A DNA stretch of 64,000 bases from Bacteroidetes bacterium HGW-Bacteroidetes-8 (GTDB lineage: Bacteria > Bacteroidota > Bacteroidia > Bacteroidales > UBA932): the NCBI GenBank assembly GCA_002840895.1, contig PHCZ01000002.1:93782-157781 (forward strand), in the 5' to 3' direction. Under the pieces are notes generated by a model. It was not told the origin of the DNA and did no database searches. It saw only the letters and a program-made list of their open reading frames with translations. How positions within the stretch are numbered: the stretch's first letter is position 1; each line of letters opens with the position of its first letter. The position numbers were made by a program, and so were the translations under genes. Of this stretch, positions 8,750 to 17,819 are shown piece after piece.

Positions 8750-9232
8750 ATGGAGATATCAGACAAAAGCAATTTTACACATCTTGACAATCAAGGAGAG
8801 GTTAAGATGGTAGATGTGGGAGAGAAACCTCTCTCGCATAGAAAGGCGATCGCAAAAGGGAGAATATCTCTTATGCCATCTACAATAGAGCAAATTAAAG
8901 AGGACAAAATAAAGAAGGGTTCAGTTCTAACAGTTGCCAAAATTGCCGGAATTATGGCTGCAAAACGCACATCTGAGACTATCCCTCTCTGCCATCCCCT
9001 AAATCTAAATGTTGCAGATGTAGAGCTTATTTTTCTACAGGATGGAGTTGAGGCAACCGGCTATGTCTCCTGCGACGGAAATACCGGAGTAGAGATGGAG
9101 GCACTCTGTGCAGTAAGTGCATCTCTGTTAACAATATATGATATGTGTAAAGCTGTTGATAAATCAATGGTTATAAGCGACATAAAGCTGGTGTCTAAAG
9201 AGAAGCAGATTATCAACAAAATTAAGGGTTAA
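8750..9232 (+). CDS. moaC: cyclic pyranopterin monophosphate synthase MoaC
   Basis: 160 residues from the ATG at 8750, matching the family length of about 161. The open frame extends upstream to overlap moaA, but the conserved protein begins at MEISDKSNFTHLD. Signature segments are MVDVGEKPLSHRKA, KRTSETIPLCHPLNL and GVEMEALCAVSASLLTIYD followed by MCKAVDKSM, which contain the active-site lysine and aspartate. It converts 3',8-cyclo-GTP to cyclic pyranopterin monophosphate. It lies 13 bp after moaA, and its stop overlaps the next start (TAATG), so the three Moco genes are one operon. Confidence 0.95.
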   Translation: MEISDKSNFTHLDNQGEVKMVDVGEKPLSHRKAIAKGRISLMPSTIEQIKEDKIKKGSVLTVAKIAGIMAAKRTSETIPLCHPLNLNVADVELIFLQDGVEATGYVSCDGNTGVEMEALCAVSASLLTIYDMCKAVDKSMVISDIKLVSKEKQIINKIKG

Positions 9233-10167
9233 TGGAGAGGTCATTAAACATAGTTTCGGTAAACATCTCAAAAGAGAAGGGTACAATAAAAACCCCCTGT
9301 GAAATAATTAATTTGACCTTAAACGGGATAGAGTCAGATGCTCACTCGGGAGATTGGCACAGGCAGGTGAGCCTTCTCTCAACCGAGAGTATAGAGAGCT
9401 TTAGTCTAATAAGTGGCAGAGAGTACCTTCCCGGTGAGTTTGCAGAGAATATTACCCTTAGTGGGATGAAGCTGAATGAGTGTCGCCCCGGAGATATCAT
9501 TGAAGGGGGCACAGTTACCTTGCTGGTAACACAAATCGGCAAAAAATGTCACGGTGGCGGTTGCGCTGTTTTTAGAGAGTCCGGAGCCTGCGTTATGCCA
9601 AAGGATGGAATTTTTGCCAAGGTTCTATCTACCGGGGAGCTAAAAAAAGGTGATACTCTTACTTATAAACCAAAACTTTTCCGTATTGGAGTAATTACTC
9701 TGAGCACAAGAGCCTCACAGGGGGTCTATCCGGACAGAAGTGGTCCTAAGATTATATCCCTGCTGGAGGAGTACTCGAAAGAGAGCAAAAGGGAGATTGA
9801 GACAGATTACCGGCTAATTCCGGATAACAGAGAGCTGCTCACAAAATTAATAGAGGAGTTTATCCTAAACTCCTATGATTTTATATTTACAACAGGAGGT
9901 ACAGGGGTAGCTCCATCAGATTTTACACCGGATGTTATCAAGCCTATGCTGGATTTTGAGATTCCCGGAGTAATGGAGCACATTAGAGTTAAATATGGAG
10001 CTACTATGCCTGCTGCCCTGCTAAGCAGAGGTATAGCAGGAGTTAAAGATTCTACCTCTATCTTCACTCTTCCAGGTAGTATAAATGCCGTAAATGAGTA
10101 TATGATGGAGATAACCCCACTTATGGAGCACCTCTTCTTTATGAGAATGGGGCTGGATACACACTAA
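9232..10167 (+). CDS. MOSC domain fused to MoaB/Mog molybdopterin adenylyltransferase-like domain
   Basis: 311 residues with two domains. Residues 1-145 resemble a MOSC domain (LPGEFAENITLSG, and a cysteine-rich QIGKKCHGGGC near 101-111), a fold proposed to handle sulfur for the molybdenum cofactor. Residues about 149-305 are a MoaB/MogA domain with TTGGTGVAPSDFTPD at 220-234 and the segment GVMEHIR. This domain adenylylates molybdopterin before metal insertion. The join is a short linker (YKPK) with no internal stop. It is the third gene of moaA-moaC, coupled by TAATG. The exact reaction of the MOSC half is not known. Confidence 0.88.
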   Translation: MERSLNIVSVNISKEKGTIKTPCEIINLTLNGIESDAHSGDWHRQVSLLSTESIESFSLISGREYLPGEFAENITLSGMKLNECRPGDIIEGGTVTLLVTQIGKKCHGGGCAVFRESGACVMPKDGIFAKVLSTGELKKGDTLTYKPKLFRIGVITLSTRASQGVYPDRSGPKIISLLEEYSKESKREIETDYRLIPDNRELLTKLIEEFILNSYDFIFTTGGTGVAPSDFTPDVIKPMLDFEIPGVMEHIRVKYGATMPAALLSRGIAGVKDSTSIFTLPGSINAVNEYMMEITPLMEHLFFMRMGLDTH

Positions 10168-10182
10168 TGTAGCACCAGCCCC
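10149..10182. terminator. hairpin between convergent genes, possible bidirectional terminator
   Basis: A perfect 8-bp stem (GGGGCTGG / CCAGCCCC) with an 18-base loop spans the last codons and stop of the MOSC-MoaB gene and precedes the converging metalloprotease gene. Neither strand has a clear U tract, so function as an intrinsic terminator is uncertain. Confidence 0.35.
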
Positions 10183-10203
10183 AAACAATAATCTAAAAGA
10201 GTA

Positions 10204-12714
10204 CTACTCTGCAGAGATAAAAGTCTTCTCAATAAATCTTGTCAGGTATGTTGTATGAGCAGCAGTGGCAAAGTCTCTGCTCTTGGTCTTTTTAAGCTTT
10301 TTATAGAGGTCGTTAAGCTGTGTGTATGCTATTGCCGTACTCTCTGTCATATCCTTAGGGTTTGAAGATGGTTTTACAACGGCACCCATTCTAGCTACTG
10401 TAGCCGCTCCGGTAAAAAGATCACAAAGAGTTGTTACATAGACCTTTTGAAGAACCCTTTTATAGATATCCACTTCACGTGAAGTGCCGAGATTAAACAT
10501 AATAGTCTCGTTTAGTGAATTAAACAACTCCTCAACACTATAGGCAGATTTACCCAGTGCACTCTCGGCAGCAACCAGATTCATAATAACTCTTTTGCTT
10601 AAAAGTGAGCTTAATGCAGCTGTATAAGCTCTCTCGAGAAATAGTTCATTACGACTCGGGAACTTATTCATATATTCAGTTGGGATAAGCCATACAGGGG
10701 TGTTTACAAAGAGGTTTCTGTTAAGAAAATCCATTGCCTCAAGTTGTTTCTCTCTCTCAACATAAATATAGACATCTCCCTCCATCTCTACAGTCTTGGA
10801 TTCCTGATATATACCTCCTACCCATTTGGCGACGTGTCCTATATACCTGCGAAATTGGTTGTTAACCTCTGTATGCATTGTCCTTAGATTATCGTACTCT
10901 TCGTTTGGCATCTTACTCCACTCTCCAAGATTTGCCATTACGACTTTAAGATTTTTAATCCCCAGCTCGTTAGCTTTCATCTGGTTATCGCCAAGGTCTT
11001 CTGACTGAAGTCTTGGGTCATTTACACTACTCTCTGTACCAAACCAATACCTTCTATCCTTTGTCTTCTCAATTGTCCAAAGATTTATCTTTGTCAACTC
11101 CTTAACCGGGTCATTTATCTCCGGAAACCTGCGATATCCCCACTCAATTGCCCAATCATCGTAATGGCTCAATCTTGGGAATAGAAGCTCTCTTGGAATA
11201 TTATCTTCGGGTTGAGCTACATAGTTAAACCTTGAGTAGTCCATTATAGAGGTTGTGTGACCGTTCTCCTTAAGAAAATCTTTGTCCCGTAGCTGTTCAA
11301 CACTGTAGAACGCTGTCCCACCAAAGTTGTGTCTCAAACCCAGAGTATGACCTACCTCGTGAGAAGAGACAAAACGGATAAGTTGACCCATCAGCTCTGT
11401 ATCGAAAAGCATCTTTCTTGCCGCCGGATCAACAGGGGAGCACTGCACCATATACCAGTTTCTCAGCAGTGACATTACGTTATGGTACCAGTTAATATGG
11501 CTCTCAATAATCTCTCCCGATCTTGGGTCGTTAACATTGGGGCCGCTTGCATTAGGAATATCGGATGGTTTATAAACTATAGCAGAGAAACGAGCATCCT
11601 CCAGAGACCACTCCGGATTCTTCTGGGCTGTTGGTGCCTCCAGAGCATAGATTGCATTTTTAAAACCTGCCTTTTCAAAAACCTTCTGCCAGTCATTTAC
11701 ACCCTGAATAAGGTAAGGAACCCAATCCTTTGGCGTTGCCGGGTCAATATAGAATACAATTGGTTTTGCCGGTTCAACCAGCTCTCCCCTCTTATATTTT
11801 TCAATATCTTCCGGTTTTGGCTCAAGTCTCCAGCGGGTAATCATTCTGATATCTTTTACACCCTGAGGATTCTGGTCATAATCTGTGTAACCTGTTGTGA
11901 AGTATCCAACTCTTGAGTCTGCATAACGAGGAACCATCGGAACCTGTGGTAGTAGTACAAACGAGTTGTTAAGTTCATAGGTTGCTGTTGCACTACCGTC
12001 TGCAAGCATATATGTCTTAACAGTTTTTACCTCTGTGTTTATTGGATAGGTTGTGACGGCACTTATATAACTGCTCTCTTTAATTGGAGCACCAAGTTTA
12101 AATGCCCCTTTTGTAGATTTGCGAAAGAAAAGCGTCTCGGAATCTGTGTTAAAAAAATCTGTAACATCAATAATGTTATCTCTCTTGTCTGCAGATTGAG
12201 CCTTGATTTCGAAAGTTGCAGATATTCCGGCCAGATTTGATCTCTGAAGTGCTGTAAACATTGCCTGTGTACTATCTTTTGAGCGCTCTCTGTTAAGTAT
12301 CTTCCTGAGGAATATCTTGTTATTAGGCCCCAACTCAAACCGGAACATTGCGGTGTTAAGGTGATCTCCGGCATATCCATCAAAATCTGACCTGATTCCT
12401 GCTGCTGCCTTAGAGATTCTGGTAACCATAATTATATCCCTCTCAAGAAGGGTGTCATTGATGTTTATAAAAAACCTACCATCCTGATTGTAAACAGTTG
12501 TAAGTCCAACCATAGGTTTTGTACCCGGCTTGATAAATTTGTCAATTGCAAGAGGCCCTTTTTCGGGTGCCTTCTTTACACTGTCAGATGCAGTTGTCTG
12601 CTCCTGTTTCTGTGCAGGAGGAGCAACCCTTGATCCTCTCTGTTGTGCGTCAGTGATGTTAACAATCATCATAAAAGCTACCGAAAGAGCTATCAGTTGT
12701 TTTGATTTTAGCAT
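10204..12714 (-). CDS. secreted zinc-dependent metalloprotease (DUF5117/DUF4953 type)
   Basis: 836 residues from the ATG at 12714, chosen because MLKSKQLIALSVAFMMIVNI is a good signal peptide; an upstream in-frame start would bury it. At about residue 448, SSHEVGHTLGLRHNF supplies the extended metzincin zinc site HExxHxxGxxH. SIMDYSRFN downstream is a plausible Met-turn. An N-terminal DUF5118/5117-like region precedes the catalytic part. The family is common in Bacteroidota and probably acts in the periplasm or outside the cell; targets are unknown. It sits on the opposite strand between the Moco genes and the ABC transporter genes, with no evident link to either. Confidence 0.88.
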   Translation of the reverse strand: MLKSKQLIALSVAFMMIVNITDAQQRGSRVAPPAQKQEQTTASDSVKKAPEKGPLAIDKFIKPGTKPMVGLTTVYNQDGRFFININDTLLERDIIMVTRISKAAAGIRSDFDGYAGDHLNTAMFRFELGPNNKIFLRKILNRERSKDSTQAMFTALQRSNLAGISATFEIKAQSADKRDNIIDVTDFFNTDSETLFFRKSTKGAFKLGAPIKESSYISAVTTYPINTEVKTVKTYMLADGSATATYELNNSFVLLPQVPMVPRYADSRVGYFTTGYTDYDQNPQGVKDIRMITRWRLEPKPEDIEKYKRGELVEPAKPIVFYIDPATPKDWVPYLIQGVNDWQKVFEKAGFKNAIYALEAPTAQKNPEWSLEDARFSAIVYKPSDIPNASGPNVNDPRSGEIIESHINWYHNVMSLLRNWYMVQCSPVDPAARKMLFDTELMGQLIRFVSSHEVGHTLGLRHNFGGTAFYSVEQLRDKDFLKENGHTTSIMDYSRFNYVAQPEDNIPRELLFPRLSHYDDWAIEWGYRRFPEINDPVKELTKINLWTIEKTKDRRYWFGTESSVNDPRLQSEDLGDNQMKANELGIKNLKVVMANLGEWSKMPNEEYDNLRTMHTEVNNQFRRYIGHVAKWVGGIYQESKTVEMEGDVYIYVEREKQLEAMDFLNRNLFVNTPVWLIPTEYMNKFPSRNELFLERAYTAALSSLLSKRVIMNLVAAESALGKSAYSVEELFNSLNETIMFNLGTSREVDIYKRVLQKVYVTTLCDLFTGAATVARMGAVVKPSSNPKDMTESTAIAYTQLNDLYKKLKKTKSRDFATAAHTTYLTRFIEKTFISAE

Positions 12715-12783
12715 AAATCTATTATTTTTAGTTAGCGGAGACGAAGGTAGGAAATTTATTGAAACCATAGATGTGAAAATGTT

Positions 12784-12791
12784 TATCTTTG
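12784..12791 (+). promoter_or_regulatory. Bacteroidota -7 promoter element for the ABC transporter genes
   Basis: TATCTTTG is an exact TAnnTTTG match lying five bases before the ATG at 12797. If transcription starts about 7 bp downstream, the message would begin at that ATG, or have a leader of about 40 bases before the alternative ATG at 12839. Confidence 0.45.
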
Positions 12792-12796
12792 TTTTG

Positions 12797-13576
12797 ATGA
12801 GAAGTTATAGTATATATAGTAATACCCGCATAGTTTTTATGTTTCTGGGCGGGGTAATACTGCTCTTTTTGGTTGCACCTCTTGTAGGGATGTTTATCTC
12901 CGTTAAATCTCCGGAACTCTTCTCCACTCTTACAGACAATGTTGTTCGCTCAAGTATCCTCCGGACGTTGCTCATTTCGGCACTGGCAACTGTTGCTGCC
13001 TCTATCTTTGCCGTTCCTCTGGCATATCTGCTGGCAAGAAGAACATTCCCCTTAAAGGGGGTTGTAGAGGCGATTATAGATCTGCCAATTGTTATACCAC
13101 ACTCTGCTGCAGGAATTGCCCTTTTGGGATTTATCTCCCGAGACTCTCTTCTCGGGTCTGTTGCAGATTCATTCGGGATAACTCTTGTTGGATCTCCATT
13201 GGCTATTGGCCTTGCAATGGCTTTTGTCAGTGTACCTTTTCTCATCACCTCTGCCAGAGATGGTTTTGCTGCAGTCCCTATAAGACTTGAGAGGGCGGCA
13301 GAGACTCTGGGAGCGAGTCCGTTTACCGTATTTCGTGAGATTAGCCTGCCTCTGGCAAAGAGGTCTGTAGTCTCGGGGCTGGTTCTTATGTTTGCAAGAG
13401 GGATGAGTGAGTTTGGCGCTGTAGTTATTGTTGCATACCACCCAATGACAACTCCGGTACTCATTTTTGACCGCTTTAACTCCTTCGGTCTGGATTATGC
13501 AAGGCCGGTAGCAGCAATATTTATTGTAATCACGCTGCTTATATTCATTATACTAAGAATTTATCAGAAGAGATGA
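12797..13576 (+). CDS. ABC transporter permease, molybdate/tungstate type (ModB/WtpB-like)
   Basis: 259 residues from the ATG at 12797, with about six membrane helices. The cytoplasmic EAA loop is AAETLGASPFTVFREISLPL. The later segment GMSEFGAVVIVAYHPMTTPV followed by LIFDRF resembles molybdate and tungstate permeases. It would form a homodimer with the ATPase encoded next. An ATG at 12839 is a possible alternative start, at the beginning of the first helix. The frame is open further upstream, but that part is antisense to the metalloprotease gene and overlaps the promoter. No substrate-binding protein gene is next to it. Sulfate or another oxyanion cannot be excluded. Confidence 0.82.
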   Translation: MRSYSIYSNTRIVFMFLGGVILLFLVAPLVGMFISVKSPELFSTLTDNVVRSSILRTLLISALATVAASIFAVPLAYLLARRTFPLKGVVEAIIDLPIVIPHSAAGIALLGFISRDSLLGSVADSFGITLVGSPLAIGLAMAFVSVPFLITSARDGFAAVPIRLERAAETLGASPFTVFREISLPLAKRSVVSGLVLMFARGMSEFGAVVIVAYHPMTTPVLIFDRFNSFGLDYARPVAAIFIVITLLIFIILRIYQKR

Positions 13577-13601
13577 CCCTGAATCTGCAATAATATGTAA
13601 T

Positions 13602-14219
13602 ATGCTTGAAATCAAAAATCTCATATACTCAATAGGTGACTTTACTCTAGGTCCGCTAACTCTTACACTTTCAAAGGGAGAGTATCTCGCTCTTTTCGGC
13701 CCCTCAGGGTCGGGAAAATCTCTTTTTCTTGAACTGATCTCGGGTATAAGAACTCCTCAGATGGGTGCTATTTTTTTTGATGGTGCAGATATAACCTCTA
13801 CTCCACCCCAAAAACGTCCGGTTGCAATGCTTTTTCAGGACTTTGCTCTCTTCCCGCATATGTCTGTAATAGATAACATAACCTTTCCACTCAAGATGAG
13901 AGGCTATAAGTCAGATCAAAAGAGAAGACGGGCAGATGAGCTGGGTGGGTATCTATCAATAGAACATCTGATGCAAAGATCTGTTGAAGGTCTATCAGGA
14001 GGTGAAAAACAGAGAGTAGCCCTGGCCAGGGCGATTGCCTGCGACCCAGCAATACTACTTCTTGACGAACCCCTCTCTGCTCTGGACCAGGATCTGCGTG
14101 AGGATGCCATCGAGTTGCTAAGGCTGGTAAAGAGCAGCTCTCGTGCAATAATTCACGTAACCCACAATAGAGATGAGATCCAAGAGCTTGCTACCCGAAC
14201 ACAACATTTCAAAACTTAA
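13602..14219 (+). CDS. ABC transporter ATP-binding protein, partner of the oxyanion permease
   Basis: 205 residues, a bare nucleotide-binding domain. Walker A is GPSGSGKS, the Q-loop is LFQDFALFPH, the signature is LSGGEKQRVALARA, Walker B is ILLLDEP and the switch histidine is in HVTHN. The TOBE regulatory domain that usually follows in ModC is absent, so the protein ends just after the catalytic core. It begins 25 bp after the permease gene and should energise oxyanion uptake at the inner membrane. The neighbourhood of Moco genes supports molybdate or tungstate, but the sequence alone does not prove the substrate. Confidence 0.88.
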   Translation: MLEIKNLIYSIGDFTLGPLTLTLSKGEYLALFGPSGSGKSLFLELISGIRTPQMGAIFFDGADITSTPPQKRPVAMLFQDFALFPHMSVIDNITFPLKMRGYKSDQKRRRADELGGYLSIEHLMQRSVEGLSGGEKQRVALARAIACDPAILLLDEPLSALDQDLREDAIELLRLVKSSSRAIIHVTHNRDEIQELATRTQHFKT

Positions 14220-14231
14220 ACACATCTACAA

Positions 14232-15734
14232 ATGGAAACGAACAAGATTATCTTTAGAGTTTTAATGATGCTCTCTTTTGCAGTAACCTCTTTGTCTGCT
14301 GTCGGGCAGAGCTCATCAGAGATAGATGAACTTTGCCGAACTGTTTTCAAAGAGTGGAACCTGCCTGGTATGTCCATTGTAGTTGTTAAAGATGGGAAAA
14401 TGGTGTTTCTGGAGGGTTATGGTAAGAGCACATACAAACCAGGCGGAGAGGATATAACTCCGGATACCCAATTTGTAATTGCCTCAACCTCTAAAGCTTT
14501 TACATCTGCCCTACTTGCAACCGTTATGGATAAGTACCCTGTAAAATGGAGTGATACAGTAGTAAACCACCTCCCCGATTTTCGTCTTTATGATCCGTGG
14601 GTAACAGCCAATTTTCTGGTAAGGGATATTATGGTTCATAAAACCGGATTCAACGCCTATGCAGCAGATGATTTACCCCATTTTGGTTATAATAGGGACG
14701 AGATATACACCCTATTACGTCACATTGAGCCAACTCACAGTTTCCGCACAACCTATGCATACAATAATGTCCTCTATACCGTAAGTGCAAAGATTATTGA
14801 GAAGTATACCGGGATGAGTTGGGATGATGCAATTGTTAAGAACATCTTTACCCCTTTACAGATGAACTCAAGCACAACCGGGAACAGATCCTACTTTACT
14901 TCAACAAAACTCGCAAAAGGACACAGACACTACAAGGATGGAGACTCAATCAAATTTGCCCTAAGAGAGGATACCCAAAACGGATATAGATGGTTATCTG
15001 CTATAGCCCCCGCAGGATTTGTTATCTCAACAGCCAGAGATATGGGAAACTGGCTAAAGATGCATCTTGAAGGTGGAGTTTTTAATGGAACAAGAGTTAT
15101 CTCAAAGGAGAACCACTCCTACCTCTTCACACCTCAGACTATCAGCGGATGGGACTCAACAACGGTAAACAACTATGCTCAGGGGTGGACTATAGAGCAG
15201 AGTAGTTCCGGCAGATTGATTCGTCACACAGGTCTGGCATATGGCTATACAGCTCTGGTTGGTATGGTTCCCGAACTTAAAATGGGCTTTGCGATATTGA
15301 CAAATGCAGGGAATACAACAAATCCACATCTGGCAATAGCGAGAGAGCTAATTGAGATGTATCGTGGAAAAGATGAAAAGAATTGGCGTGAACACTATCT
15401 CTCCCAATTTATGAAGTCAACTGCAAGAGGTGCTACAAGAGAGGCTAAAGACTCTGTTGCACCTAAAAGGGTTGAACTATATACCGGCAGTTATTTTAAA
15501 GAGAATTTTGGAGATGTAAGAATATCCCTAAAAGAGGGGAGACTCTTTTTTGCCCTAAAGGATGCATCAGGCGAATTGACACATAAAAATGGTGATACTT
15601 TCAATGTAAATATTGCCGGAGCAGGTAATATTGAGGTTCAATTCTTCCCGGGAATAAATATCCCCATAGAATCACTAACCTTTAAGATAGGAGACCCTAT
15701 AGGGAAATTCTATAAGAGAGAGAGCCTAAGATAG
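14232..15734 (+). CDS. serine hydrolase, class C beta-lactamase/CubicO family with C-terminal DUF3471-like domain
   Basis: 500 residues with a signal peptide at about 1-25. The penicillin-binding fold motifs are all present: Ser85-Thr-Ser-Lys88 (SxxK), the tyrosine motif YNN in YAYNNVLYT, and HTG in RHTGLAYGY. The C-terminal 100 residues look like the beta-barrel DUF3471 domain found after such hydrolases. It is probably a periplasmic or exported esterase, peptidase or transpeptidase-like enzyme; lactam resistance should not be assumed. It starts 12 bp after the ABC ATPase gene, so it may be co-transcribed, although the functions look unrelated. Confidence 0.88.
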   Translation: METNKIIFRVLMMLSFAVTSLSAVGQSSSEIDELCRTVFKEWNLPGMSIVVVKDGKMVFLEGYGKSTYKPGGEDITPDTQFVIASTSKAFTSALLATVMDKYPVKWSDTVVNHLPDFRLYDPWVTANFLVRDIMVHKTGFNAYAADDLPHFGYNRDEIYTLLRHIEPTHSFRTTYAYNNVLYTVSAKIIEKYTGMSWDDAIVKNIFTPLQMNSSTTGNRSYFTSTKLAKGHRHYKDGDSIKFALREDTQNGYRWLSAIAPAGFVISTARDMGNWLKMHLEGGVFNGTRVISKENHSYLFTPQTISGWDSTTVNNYAQGWTIEQSSSGRLIRHTGLAYGYTALVGMVPELKMGFAILTNAGNTTNPHLAIARELIEMYRGKDEKNWREHYLSQFMKSTARGATREAKDSVAPKRVELYTGSYFKENFGDVRISLKEGRLFFALKDASGELTHKNGDTFNVNIAGAGNIEVQFFPGINIPIESLTFKIGDPIGKFYKRESLR

Positions 15735-15747
15735 CAGAAATCTATCC

Positions 15748-16023
15748 TTAAGGGTTCATCAGATCTGTATTCCGGTAACTTAAAATCTCATATATGTGCT
15801 CTATGGCGTGAGCTGCAGGGCCGGATGGATCCAGAAACTTAGCCCTGTTAAGGGCATTAATAGCCTCTCCCCACTGTTGCTCTCTGCGGTATATCCCACC
15901 CAGAAGATACCAACCTTCGGCACTATCCGGATTTTTCTCAAGAAACTCTCGTAGCTCTTTATGTGCACTCTCGCTACCCTCCAGGCGAAGGATCTGCTCT
16001 ATCTCCATCAGATTTTTTCCCAT
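15748..16023 (-). CDS. small TPR-repeat protein
   Basis: 91 residues with no signal peptide. It contains about two tetratricopeptide helix pairs, including AEGWYLLGGIYRREQQWGEA followed by INALNRA, so it should bind a partner protein. It lies five bases after rnfA on the same strand and is the last gene of the RNF cluster transcript. Whether it helps RNF assembly is only a guess from position. The stop is close to the convergent serine hydrolase stop. Confidence 0.75.
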   Translation of the reverse strand: MGKNLMEIEQILRLEGSESAHKELREFLEKNPDSAEGWYLLGGIYRREQQWGEAINALNRAKFLDPSGPAAHAIEHIYEILSYRNTDLMNP

Positions 16024-16028
16024 ACTAT

Positions 16029-16628
16029 CTATACTAAACCAGCAAAACCCATAAAAGCCAGGGCAAGTATGCCGGCAGTTATCAGGGCTATCGGTGTACC
16101 TTTAAAAGATTTTGGAACATTTGCCAGTTCAAGTTGCTCCCGTAGACCTGCAAAAAGTATCATTGCAAGACCAAATCCCAATGCGCTGGCAACTGCAAAT
16201 ACCACAGATTGAGCCATATTTAACATATGCGGATCACCTCCGAAAGTGAACTCTTTAGAAACTACCAGAATAGCAACACCCAGAACGGCACAGTTTGTTG
16301 TTATCAGAGGGAGGAAAATTCCCAATGCCTGATAAAGAGATGGACTAATCTTCTTCATTATGATCTCTACCATCTGCACAAGAGATGCAATAACCACAAT
16401 AAAGGTGACTGTCTGCATAAACTCTATCTCAAGCGGAATCAGAACATAGTACTGTAATATATAGGTAACAAGAGTTGCCACGGCCATTACAAATGTAACG
16501 GCTCCGGACATTCCTGCAGCTGTACTTACCTTATTAGAGACCCCAAGAAAAGGGCAAACACCCAGAAATTGCGACAACAAAATATTGTTGACAAAGACGG
16601 CCGAAATAATTATTATAATGTACTCCAT
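16029..16628 (-). CDS. rnfA: RNF complex subunit RnfA
   Basis: 199 residues from the ATG at 16628 ([20 protein letters not shown]). Six membrane helices are visible, with the family segments [13 protein letters not shown] and [13 protein letters not shown]. The cysteine in each half is a ligand of the intramembrane 2Fe-2S cluster shared with RnfE. RnfA is part of the ferredoxin:NAD oxidoreductase that couples electron transfer to export of sodium ions or protons. The longer open frame adds 25 residues overlapping rnfE and is not supported by the family. The gap to rnfE is 10 bp. Confidence 0.96.
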   Translation of the reverse strand: MEYIIIIISAVFVNNILLSQFLGVCPFLGVSNKVSTAAGMSGAVTFVMAVATLVTYILQYYVLIPLEIEFMQTVTFIVVIASLVQMVEIIMKKISPSLYQALGIFLPLITTNCAVLGVAILVVSKEFTFGGDPHMLNMAQSVVFAVASALGFGLAMILFAGLREQLELANVPKSFKGTPIALITAGILALAFMGFAGLV

Positions 16629-16638
16629 AATATTCTGT

Positions 16639-17226
16639 TTAAGAGATTCTGGATTTGAACTTATTAAAAATAACCAGTAAATAGCCCAGTGCAATGAATG
16701 CACCTGGTGCTAGAATAAAAACCAGCATACCATCTGAATTAATTAACTTAATTCCGAAGATGGAGGCACTTCCCAGAAGCTCCCTTACTGCCCCCAAAAC
16801 TGTGAGGCTAAGTGTGAAACCAATCCCTATTCCTACACCGTCAGCTGCAGAGTCCAGAACGCCGCTTTTTGATGCAAAAGCCTCTGCCCGTCCAAGGACA
16901 ATACAGTTTACAACAATGAGTGGTATAAACAGACCCAATGTCTCGTACAATCCAGGAGTAAATGCCTGCATCAGAAGCTGAAGAATGGTCACGAATGCAG
17001 CAATGACAACAATATACGAAGGAATTCTGACCTTATTCGGGATCAATCCGGAAATTGAAGAGATTGCCATATTTGACATTATAAGCACAAATGTTGTTGC
17101 AATCCCCATTCCCATTCCGTTGATTGCAGATGTTGTAGTACCCAGGGTCGGGCACATTCCCAGAAGAAGGACAAATACGGGATTCTCCTTGATTACTCCC
17201 CTTGATATAAGTGCAAGTCTACTCAT
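16639..17226 (-). CDS. rnfE: RNF complex subunit RnfE
   Basis: 195 residues, inner-membrane paralogue of RnfA with the opposite topology. [20 protein letters not shown] and [20 protein letters not shown] carry the two cysteine-containing half-motifs for the shared iron-sulfur centre. The start overlaps the stop of rnfG by one base (TAATG). It works with RnfA as the membrane electron-transfer core of RNF. Confidence 0.96.
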   Translation of the reverse strand: MSRLALISRGVIKENPVFVLLLGMCPTLGTTTSAINGMGMGIATTFVLIMSNMAISSISGLIPNKVRIPSYIVVIAAFVTILQLLMQAFTPGLYETLGLFIPLIVVNCIVLGRAEAFASKSGVLDSAADGVGIGIGFTLSLTVLGAVRELLGSASIFGIKLINSDGMLVFILAPGAFIALGYLLVIFNKFKSRIS

Positions 17227-17819
17227 TATTCACCTCCCTGTTTTTCAGTTTGTTCAACACACAATTTGAATACCTCCCAGGCTGTTGTAACAGCTTCGCA
17301 ATATGCCCTTGAGGTTATTGTAGAGGCTGTTATTGCATCTACTTCTCCACCATCCTTTTTAACTACCATCCTGAACTCTTGGGGGTTTTTACCCTGAAAC
17401 TGTGTACTGAAGTCGCTCTTTGATGTCTCTATTTTATCCCCCAGGCCGGGAGTCTCAGTATGAGACAGGACAGAGATGCTACTGATTACTCCATCAATGG
17501 TAAAACCCACCATTATGGAGATTCTTCCGCCAAATCCGGAGGCATAACTCTCAATAGCGTAGCCAACAATTTTGTCTCCCATCTTTGCAGGATAGGCCTT
17601 ATAGCTCTTTCCCAAATACTCTACCAAGATAATCTGGGAGGAGGGGTCGTTATCAAATTTGGGAGAGACGCTGGCAATGGCACTGTTGGTCTTAGCTGTC
17701 ATTGCAACTTCTATAGGGCCCTTTGTCAGTGCATATACTCCTCCCAGCAATGCAGAGGATACAAGAGTGATTACCGAAAGTGTGGCAACCATATTTTTAA
17801 GTGAAGAGACCTTAGCCAT
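17226..17819 (-). CDS. rnfG: RNF complex subunit RnfG (covalent flavin protein)
   Basis: 197 residues with one N-terminal membrane helix (about 10-31) and a periplasmic FMN-binding domain. The flavinylation site is DAITASTITS at 161-170, where FMN would be joined to Thr167. The usual SGAT core is here TAST, so the Gly-Ala pair is replaced by Ala-Ser. The match to RnfG/NqrC is otherwise good, including SHTETPGLGDKI. The gene overlaps rnfD by eight bases. A flavin transferase (ApbE) is needed for modification and is not in this window. Confidence 0.95.
   Translation of the reverse strand: MAKVSSLKNMVATLSVITLVSSALLGGVYALTKGPIEVAMTAKTNSAIASVSPKFDNDPSSQIILVEYLGKSYKAYPAKMGDKIVGYAIESYASGFGGRISIMVGFTIDGVISSISVLSHTETPGLGDKIETSKSDFSTQFQGKNPQEFRMVVKKDGGEVDAITASTITSRAYCEAVTTAWEVFKLCVEQTEKQGGE

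Noticed and set aside
12530..12796. The upstream extension of the ABC permease reading frame
   Set aside because: It overlaps the start of the metalloprotease gene and the promoter element and has no family similarity.
12805..13464. A 219-codon minus-strand open frame over the ABC permease gene
   Set aside because: The plus-strand permease has clear family motifs; the opposite frame has none.
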